A stretch of DNA of 64,000 nt, taken from positions 235,345,462 through 235,409,461 of the forward strand of contig OY992538.1 in the NCBI GenBank assembly GCA_963921195.1. Reading direction: 5' to 3'. Source of the DNA: Pegoplata infirma (lineage: Eukaryota; Arthropoda; Insecta; Diptera; Anthomyiidae). This document shows positions 56,352-64,000 of this stretch, piece after piece (position 1 is the stretch's first letter; each line of letters starts with the position of its first letter). The notes beneath the pieces were generated by a model that had not been told where the DNA came from, searched no databases, and saw nothing but the letters and a program-made list of their open reading frames with translations. A program made the position numbers and the translations under genes.

Positions 56352-56825
56352 TTTTCGCTCCCCGATAATTTATCGGAAACTTTAAATTACAAACAATTTA
56401 TTTCTATTGACAAAGAAATTAATTGTTTTTTTATTTGACTACACAATTTGTGAATTTAATTAAATTTTTTGTTAATGCAACAAAGAAATTAATTGTTTTT
56501 TTATTCAACAACACAATTTGTCAATTCAATTAAATTTTTGGTTAATGCAGCAATGATTTAATTAAAATAAACCAACAATATCAAAAAATATTTTTAAGTT
56601 TTATACACTTTGCCCAAATTTTTACGAAAAAAATATTTTTATGCAGAATAAAGTGAGAAACTTACTTATATTCAGCATTTTTTGACATCTATGGTGCTTA
56701 AGGCCGTCAAAGTAAAATTTGTTGAAAAAAAAACTTGCGGGTGTCTAACCTGTTTACACCCGGGAGACGCATTTGTTGGTCCTTTTCACCCAATTTAATG
56801 AAAAAATTGGCGGGGAGCAAAAAAA
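56352..56825. mobile_element. Possible MITE with GCTCCCCG ends
   Basis: 'tttttcgctccccg' at the left pairs with 'cggggagcaaaaaa' at the right. An internal ~67-bp direct duplication ('caaagaaattaattgttttt' ... 'ttaatgcarca') is present. The target duplication is unclear. Confidence 0.55.
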
Positions 56826-57375
56826 TATCACATTTGCACATAGAGGTGCTCTAACATAGGTACACAGGTACTATCTAACAACGTTGTATACGTAAGGACC
56901 AATATAACAGTTACTAGGAATCAAATTGTCATTGTCATCATCATCTTGACAGTTTATATTGCTAGCAAAGAATACACCAATACAGTCACTCAAACACACA
57001 CACACAAACGAATACACAAAAGTGCGTTTATATTTCTTGTTTTCCTGTCAAAATTTCAAATGTCCCCTTGATTTGTCACCTCAAAATGTAATAATAACAA
57101 CGTGCTTTTTGTATGGATGTGTTTATGTTAAGGTAGCACTTATTACATTTTGAGTAGGATTATTCTAGGTCGAGGTATTTCTAATTAAGTAAAACCATGA
57201 TATTATCATAGAATAATTTTCAAGAAGATTTTAAAAATTATTTATGTTGGTCATTTTGCAAGACGTGAATGACACGTGTTTGAGAAAATATAAAAACCCT
57301 GTACCACAAGTAGCATAGTGAATTTAAATGACAATCGTTAGTGTTCGAAGCTAAAATATTAAAACATATTGAACT
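56826..57375. other. AT-rich stretch with no recognised gene
   Basis: A short (CA)n at about 56996-57004; nothing else. Confidence 0.4.
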
Positions 57376-57588
57376 CTACACTCATTTTTATTCTATTAGG
57401 CCGAAAACTTATATAGTACAACTCATGTCGCGCTTTGGCTAAAGTTTAGAGTTTTTGATCGAAAGCCGCTTAGGATTCAAATATTTGACCTAAACTAATT
57501 TGAAAAGTAAGTTCTTCTCAAGCTCTTTAAAAGTGTCGAGGGGAAAAAATTTCAGATTTTTTTTAATAAAAATTTTGAACGTAAAACA
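57376..57588 (-). repeat. Foldback family 'Z' fragment
   Basis: 'attaggccgaaaacttatat' then 'gtttttgatcgaaagccgc' is Z-like text. It abuts the DINE-like repeat. Confidence 0.45.
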
Positions 57589-58425
57589 AGTAGAAAAGTT
57601 AAATTCGACTTGGCTGAATCTATGAATACCCTCCACAATGTCCTTTTTAAGTGATAGTAAATTTTCTAACGTGAAAAAAAACATTTTTGATTAGAAATAT
57701 TTTATTTTTTGTAAAAAAACTTTTTTTAAGTAATTAAAAAAAAAAAAAAAATTTTTTTTTTTAATGTAAAAATTTTTTTGAGTGTAAATTTTTTTTTTAA
57801 TGGTAGTTTTTTTAGTGTAAAAATATTTTTGAGTGCCAAAAATACGTTGTAAAATATTTTTGTGACTTACCAATGTTTTTAAAACATGTTTAAAGGGTTT
57901 TTAACACGTGCATTTAAGGCGAACCAAATCTGGAATTCACGGTTCTGCTAATAACTTTTGAACCACTAGACCGATTTGGCTGAAATTCAATACGCACCAG
58001 ACCAGGGGAACGGCAAATATATATGCTAAACTTCAGCATAATCAGAATTGCCTTTCGAAAGTAAGCGTGTTTTTTATCTCGTAAATTCACGAAAAACCCT
58101 TGCCGAAATTCAGTCTTTTGCTCATAACTTTTGAACCACTGGACCGATTTTGCTGGATTGCAATACCAACCTGACCAGGTAAATGCCCAACATATATGCC
58201 AAACTTCAGGCTCCTACATAAAGTCTTTCAAAAGTTAGCGTGTTTTCAACAGACAGACGGACAGACGGACGGGCGGACGGACATCGCTAGATCGTCTTAA
58301 AATCGATGGAGGATCATGAGTATATATACTTCATGAGGTCCTAGATTAATATTTCGATGTGTTACAAATGGAATGACAAACTTATATATACCTACCCTCT
58401 ATCACTAGAGTGGAGGGAATAAATT
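57588..58425 (+). repeat. DINE-1/mini-me-like repeat, uninterrupted copy
   Basis: It opens 'acaagtagaaaagttaaatt' then the hairpin 'ttcgacttggctgaatc' and 'taccctccacaatg'. Later it has 'cagacggacagacggacgg', 'catcgctagatcgtctta' and ends 'ctctatcactagagtggagg'. It shows the empty site for the element at 53277-55271. Confidence 0.7.
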
Positions 58426-59160
58426 TTTTTTTTGCAGTTTTCAAATAGCAATATCTAGAAAACTGTAAGACCGATTTTGAAATTTTTTGACATTCTTGTT
58501 CACTAGGGTGTCCCAAATTATGACTTTTTTCAAATTTCGTCGATTGCCGGGCAATAAAGGGTTCGTTTTGGTCTAAGAACTCTATGTGTAAATTTTTAGA
58601 AAAACCGAACAAAATTAACCCGTGCCTTTGGGAGATTAAAGGTTTCCACAAAAAAAATGTTTCTCATACTAACCAAATTTTTTTTTCGATTTTTAAAGGT
58701 TTCCACAAAAAAAATGTTTCTCATACTAACCAAATTTTTTTTTTCGATTTTTAAATTTTTTTTGTTTGTTTATTATTTTGCTTGATTATTCGACCTTTAA
58801 AATATAAAATTTCGAGGTTTCCTTACAATTTCGCAACTTTTAATCGCGGATTTTCCCGAAAGCCCTAATTTTTTCATAAGGGTGACTCCCTTTTTTAAGT
58901 TTGAGATTGTGCAGTTAAAAATAAAACAGGTAACTCTTATTTTCCCCCTCATTCCCAAATTCAAAGTTCAGGACAATCGGTGGGTGCCCTGTGAAAGACC
59001 TTCCTTGTAAGTAGGGGGTATACAAATAATGAAAAAATTTAATGATGAAACAAAAATTGGTAAAAAAAATGTTTGACAAATAAAAAATTATTTAAAAAAT
59101 TAATTTTATATGAAATTTTTTTTTATAAAAAAAAGTTTTAAAAAATATTAAAAATAATTA
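58426..59160. repeat. Mixed repeat remnants
   Basis: A Z-like piece (58430-58500), then 'tagggtgtcccaaattatg' text. A ~60-bp tandem duplication ('aaaggtttccacaaaaaaaa', 'ctcatactaacc') lies at about 58638-58760. Text near 58980 mirrors that near 18290. No gene is seen. Confidence 0.5.
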
Positions 59161-59164
59161 TGTT

Positions 59165-59515
59165 GGTGAGTAAAACCCAGCTGGTGAAAAAATTTTGTAT
59201 TCACCAGCTGGTAAACAAGTTTTTTATTCACTAGCAGGTAATTATCATTTAAAAAATGAAAACAGTAAATCTTATTTTCTTGAACAAATTTGGTGAACAA
59301 ATTTTTTATTCACCAGATGGTGAATTATTATTATTATTTTAATATTAATATTATTATTTTTCATCAAATTTTTTTTCATGAATTTTTTTTTATCGAAATT
59401 TTTTTTCAAAAATTTTATTTTGTTTCATCACCCTTTTTTATCATTAACATTTGTAATTTAGATAATAATTCATTTGCTAGTATATAAAAAAGTTTTTCAC
59501 CAGCTGGTGATTAAG
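59165..59515. repeat. Cluster of CACCAGCTGGTG palindromes
   Basis: Variants of TTCACCAGCTGGTGAA occur five or more times ('cagctggtgaaaaa', 'ttcaccagctggtaaac', 'ttcaccagatggtgaatt', 'tttcaccagctggtgatt'). Confidence 0.55.
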
Positions 59516-59519
59516 ACGT

Positions 59520-60355
59520 AAAATTATTATATTTCAGAAAAAAAAAAAATTTCACATGTTTTTTTCCATTAAACATTTTTTTATAAAAAATGTTTGGTTT
59601 TCATAAATTTTTTTTTTCATCAAACACTCCAGTTAGTGTTATAATCAGTAGGATTTTAAATGTCGGTTTGTTTTGTTAATGGAAATTGTTTTTTATATAT
59701 GCGAATATTTATAGTTTCTACTGAATAAATTTTAACAGTTTTCAACACTACAATTATATTTCTTGCAATCTCAATCTCTTTCTTTCAACTTTTTTATCTC
59801 TTACATTATTTCGCAAGGGTTACCAACATGATCTGGAATTGCAGACACAAATGAAGGTATTTGCATTTTCTGTTTCGTAGACGTGCCTAATGGCGACATA
59901 TTTTTGTCAGTAGTTTTATTAGTGTTTTTTCTGTAAAAACAGATCGAGCTCGGGCTCGAATTATATTTGTTAAAGGGGTTCAAGTTGGAAAAATGCAGAA
60001 GAAAAATTTAATTTCTAAAAATTATAGACATTTCTGGTATTCCTATTTTTTGTTTCATCACCTTTTTTTATTAGATTTTTTTATCAAAAAAGTTTTTTTT
60101 TCTTTATTAAAATTTTTTTCTTTACCAAAAACTTTTTTATTCAGCTTTTCATTTATTAATATATTTTTTTTAATTTTTTTTAAAAATTACTTTTTTACCA
60201 AGTTTAAATTTTCTAACATAAAAATGTTCCATTTGTTTAACAAATGTACAAAAAAACAAGTGATAGTGTTTAATTGGTCTATGCCGAATCTTTTATACCC
60301 TCCAAAATGTTAAAACACTTTTTTGCACCAAATTAACCATAACGGAGGGGCAACA
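59520..60355. other. AT-rich stretch with a DINE-like fragment
   Basis: 'aacaagtgatagtgtttaat' to 'ttataccctccaaaatg' at about 60254-60310 is the end of a DINE-like repeat. The rest is unassigned. Confidence 0.45.
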
Positions 60356-60359
60356 AAGT

Positions 60360-60480
60360 ATGGTTGATCGATTTTATCATATATATGATTGTGACAATCA
60401 TACTATGATCACCAAACAATTATAAAATGACAAATATCAGCGAAGATCATAATATGATTGCTACACGAATATCGTGATTT
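60360..60480. repeat. Foldback repeat with ATGATTGTGAC motifs, third copy
   Basis: 'atgattgtgacaatcatact' and 'caattataaaatgac' match the copies near 7.5 and 45.0 kb. Confidence 0.5.
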
Positions 60481-61018
60481 AAGGTTTTTGGCAAGAGTGA
60501 AAAATTCGCAGGCATTTTTTTGGTCGTTAGCTTATATATTCAAACTAAGGTGGCGTCCTGCGTCAGTTTTAAAAATATACACCAGCCTAAAAACACTATC
60601 CTGCTAAAAACTAACAAGTGTCACCATAATATAATTAACATGAAAATTCTACTTGTAGATGTCTTTCCTAAAATTCCAACATAATGAAACGCACGTCTTA
60701 TTATCATCATCATCATCTCCCCATCAAACATTTATTGATCAATGGTATCGAGAGTAAGAGTTTCGTGGGGTTTAAACAACAATTCAATATTAATTTACAC
60801 TGTGTTTTTTTTTGCAATTTTTTTGGCACATGCTTTGTCAAATACTAAATTGTTGTATATTGTACTAGGTAACCCCATCAAAACACACGCACATACACAT
60901 ACCCATCTCCAATACTATGGTAACAATTTAATACCTTCGTGTATGGAGTTAAGCTGGAAACCTGTTAAAGTATCTTCAAATGTTTACAAATACGAACGTA
61001 AATGCTCATATACCCATA
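60481..61018. other. Stretch with no recognised gene
   Basis: Nothing supported. The open frame at 60742-61035 lacks recognisable domains and ends inside a MITE. Confidence 0.4.
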
Positions 61019-61021
61019 ATA

Positions 61022-61332
61022 CACAGAAAAAATAGTAAAAATTAATTTTAATTTTAAAATTGGTTAATTCAATTACAAAATTAATTGATCTTAGACCTAT
61101 CACGAAAATGCTCGTATTAATTACGCATTTTGTTTGAAAATATTTTTAACATTTAAAGTTTTTTTTTCCATGTTTAACAACAATGCCTACAAAACCGAAT
61201 TATTTTATATTTTCAACAAAATTAAAATTTCAATTAAAACATTAATTAAATCAATTACAATGTTTGATTGAATTTACATTTAATAACAATTAAAATTTAA
61301 ATTGAAAAAAAATTACAATATTTTTTTCTGTG
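61022..61332. mobile_element. MITE with CACAGAAAA ends, TA target duplication, 311 bp
   Basis: The ends CACAGAAAAAA and TTTTTTTCTGTG are flanked by TA (61020-61021 and 61333-61334). The interior is AATTAATT-rich. Confidence 0.65.
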
Positions 61333-61334
61333 TA

Positions 61335-61870
61335 TTGTAAGTACACACACATGCATAGAATTGTTGAATAGTATATAAGTGGAATGACTGAATGTTGCTA
61401 CATGCTTTACAAATAACTATGAGTACATTATATACACTATTGTAAAATATAGATTGCTGAGGTTTACGAGGTTTGTTTTTGTCTATAAGGGCCGTTTGAA
61501 AGTGTTGATTTTGAATGTTGTGGTTGTGGCCTAAAACATAGAATGTCACGAAATATCTAGCAGATACTTAGATACACTTCATCCACAAACACAATGTCCC
61601 TTCATTTAACAAACACAAACACATTTAAATAGAATTTAACCATACATGCAAACAAACAATATGAACATGATTACTAATGAAGGTATTTAACAGGAAATAA
61701 ATTTTTACAAACCACAATTCATATTAGAGAAGAAAAGTATGTAACAGAAAATTAGTCAAGAAATTGATAATACATAATATCTTAACAAATTTGAATATGG
61801 TTTTGTGGTTGAATAAGAACATGGGTAGACTTTAATTTTTTTTAATTCATATTAAAAATAGTAAGAATGC
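61335..61870. other. Stretch with no recognised gene
   Basis: No motif or repeat was recognised. Confidence 0.4.
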
Positions 61871-61874
61871 TATA

Positions 61875-63530
61875 TATGAGCCATTCCACACCAAATGTCC
61901 CGCTACAGAAAAACATGTGTCCCGAATATTTCTGAACAGGTTGTTTGTGTAGCCCTATATGGAACTAAAAAATTGCGTTTTTGGTTTTTCTAATTTTCAA
62001 AAACTGGGCTTAGGAGGCGTGGTCAGATATTAGAAAAATGTTAAAATTTGTGGCGAGTTGCCTTGATTAAATATTTATCACATTAATACACACATTATTA
62101 CATTAATACCACAATCTCAAAAATTTACATTATTATATAGTTTTGTATGGGCTATCAATATTTTTTTTTTTTTTTGGAAAATTTCAGAACCCGTTCTGAA
62201 ATTTTCCTTTTTTTAAAAAGTCAATTTATCAAAAATCCGGCCACTTTTTTTTTTAATTTTTTTTTTTAAGTTTAGATGTTTGTCCATCCACACAAAAAAT
62301 TCAGACACGCGTTTTTCGTTTTTTTTTTGAGAAAATCGCATTTGAATTTAAAATTTCATTACAATTTTGTAATTTGCTTGTATTTTCTTGTTTTAACGTT
62401 GCGAATGAGCATTATTAATTTCATAGATATTACTCATACGCTCTGTTGAAACTAGAAAATACAAGCAAATTACTAAATTGTTATGAAATTTAAAATTCAA
62501 ATGGGGTTTTCTGGAAAAAAAAAACGAAAAATGTGTTTCTGCATTTTTTTGTGTGGATGGACAAACATCTAAAAAAATTTAAAAAAGAAAAAAAAAGTGG
62601 CCGGATTTTTGATAAATTGACTTTTTTAAAAAATAGAAAATTTCTGAACGGGTTCTGAAAATTTTCCAAAAAAAATTTAATCGATAGCCCATACAAAACT
62701 ATATAAGAATGTAAATTTTTACGATTGTGGTGCATTCCGTTTTAATGTGATAAATATTTAATCAAGGCAAATCGCCACAAATTTGACCTAAGCCCAGTTT
62801 TTGAAAAATTGAAAAACCAAAAACGCAATTTTCTAAGTTCCATATAGGGCTATCCATCCCAGCAAAACTTAGATTACCAAAAAAGGTATAGGATAGCTTA
62901 TTTTATACATTGCAGCATTGATGATTTTAACATGGGATGAGACTCAAAGTAATGCATACGAGTAATGTATAAAATATAGCATACCAGAACGTAATATATA
63001 AGGCGTTACGAGTAGTGACCAAGTAGCGATGTATTAAATTCACTCACGTGATTGTAAGTGAGTAGAAAACATATGCTCGTAAGTGAGTGTCCTTGATTAA
63101 AAATTCCTGTAGTGAGCCCATCTCTATTTTTAACTTATGCATTTTTGTATAAAATATTTATTTTATGTGTTATTATAATGCATTATGTATTCAATTGCAA
63201 ATAATGCATTATTTCAAATTTTGAAATAATACATAATGTAACCAAATATATTCATCCATGATTTAATGTTTAGAAATAATAAATATGAAATACATTTTTT
63301 GCAATAATCATGCATGTAACAAATTATTAGTAAAGCATTATTTTTCACTTTAAAATAATACGTTGTGAAACAAATGTTTGTTAAGACATCCTAAAATAAT
63401 GCTACAAATAAGGGATATGCATTACCTGGTAATGTGTTACATAATCACCACCCATTACCAAAGTTTTGCTGGGATACAACCTATTCAGAAGTTTATGATT
63501 TGCCGGCCAAGCAAACACATGGATACGTTT
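61875..63530. repeat. Foldback element with long arms, split by a CCCAGCAAAA element
   Basis: The left arm ('ccctatatggaactaaaaaa', 'tggtttttctaattttc', 'actgggctta') is mirrored at 62740-62850, and the inner 'cagaacccgttctgaaat' text is mirrored near 62640. The right arm resumes after the insert with 'acaacctattcagaag', matching 'ctgaacaggttgt' near 61945. Ends beyond this are unclear. Confidence 0.62.
62858..63473. mobile_element. MITE of the CCCAGCAAAA family, 616 bp
   Basis: The ends CCCAGCAAAACTTAG and AAAGTTTTGCTGGG are flanked by AT (62856-62857 and 63474-63475). The interior is rich in TAATGCATTA/ATTACC motifs. It is inserted in the right arm of the foldback at 61.9 kb. Confidence 0.73.
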
Positions 63531-63619
63531 CTTTTGCAAAACAAGTGATGGGAAAGCTATAAAATCATCAAATTTATTAGTTTTTGCCAAAGAAGGTTTA
63601 TTAATTATTTTTTTTAATT

Positions 63620-64000
63620 TTTCTATATCTGAGAATTTTTTAAATGTCTCAGAATCTAAGACTTCTTCTTTACGAAAAATGTCTCAGAATCTGAAACTTT
63701 TTTCGCATTGAATAATTTATAGATTCTAAGAACTTTTTTTTACAGAAAAACTCTCAGACTCTAAAACCTTTTACTATAGAAAAAGTCTCATATTTTAAAG
63801 CATTTTTGAGATAATTTTACTATAGAAAAGGTCTCATATTATTAGATTTGTTCGTACTGAAAAAAATTTAGATTCTGAGACCTTTTTTCTATAGAAAAAG
63901 TTTCAGATTGCATTTTCCTATAGAAAAAAATCTAAGATTCGGCGACCTTTTTCTTAAAGAAAAAGTCTCAGATTCTCAGACCTATTTCCTACAGAAAAAT
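63620..64000. repeat. Tandem array related to the core of element C (cut by the window edge)
   Basis: The units ATGTCTCAGAATCTGA and TTTTTCTATAGAAAAA match those in the C arrays, and unit orientation again flips (near 63710). No C-type terminus (TCGAGGTAATA) is seen upstream, so it may be a diverged C relative or a free satellite. Confidence 0.7.

Noticed and set aside
60742..61035. A 97-residue open frame as a possible small gene
   Set aside because: No recognisable motif, no splice or homology evidence, and it runs into the CACAGAAAA MITE at 61022.

Overview
The window looks like an accessory, gene-poor stretch of a large AT-rich insect genome, most likely a higher (brachyceran) fly. This rests on DINE-1/mini-me-like repeats with (GTCY)n tracts and ...TATACCCTC... 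ends, an RTE-type LINE, a DD37E mariner-like element and tRNA-derived SINEs. I find no host protein-coding exon that I can support. Nearly every open frame is short, AT-biased and explained by repeats. The only recognisable coding sequence is transposon-derived: a nearly intact Tc1/mariner transposase with one stop, an RTE LINE with a frameshift, and two 5'-truncated LINE tails.

Layout. 1-3.7 kb: DINE-like repeat interrupted by a TIR element (489-1661) that itself holds a SINE; a Harbinger-like foldback (2272-2857); a truncated LINE (3146-3646). 4.5-9 kb: foldback and DINE-like repeats. 9.07-16.16 kb: the most striking part, two equal-length (2834 bp), oppositely oriented copies of a non-coding TIR element ('C'). 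One copy is nested in a palindromic hAT-like element ('B'), itself nested in a TIR element ('A') that carries a tRNA-like module. 16.4-19.4 kb: small foldback MITEs and a second A copy. 20.2-23.3 kb: foldback elements, one 2.4 kb long with tandem duplications. 24.23-25.52 kb: complete Tc1/mariner element. 25.7-31 kb: MITEs, DINE-like repeats and a 21-bp minisatellite. 32.05-35.39 kb: RTE LINE inserted into a DINE-like repeat. 36.6-43.1 kb: nested foldbacks and a 2.8 kb hAT-type element. 44-51.4 kb: truncated LINE, three more hAT-type elements with perfect 8-bp target duplications, a TTAA MITE and a SINE. 52.7-58.4 kb: DINE-like repeats interrupted by nested CCCAGCAAAA elements. 58.5-64 kb: more MITEs, ending in a second locus of the C-type tandem array, cut by the window edge.

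Many insertions can be dated relative to each other because target-site duplications (TSDs) and uninterrupted sister copies are both visible here. Family assignments rest on termini, TSD length and protein motifs read by eye; no database search was run. Letters such as A, B, C, D and Z are local labels.
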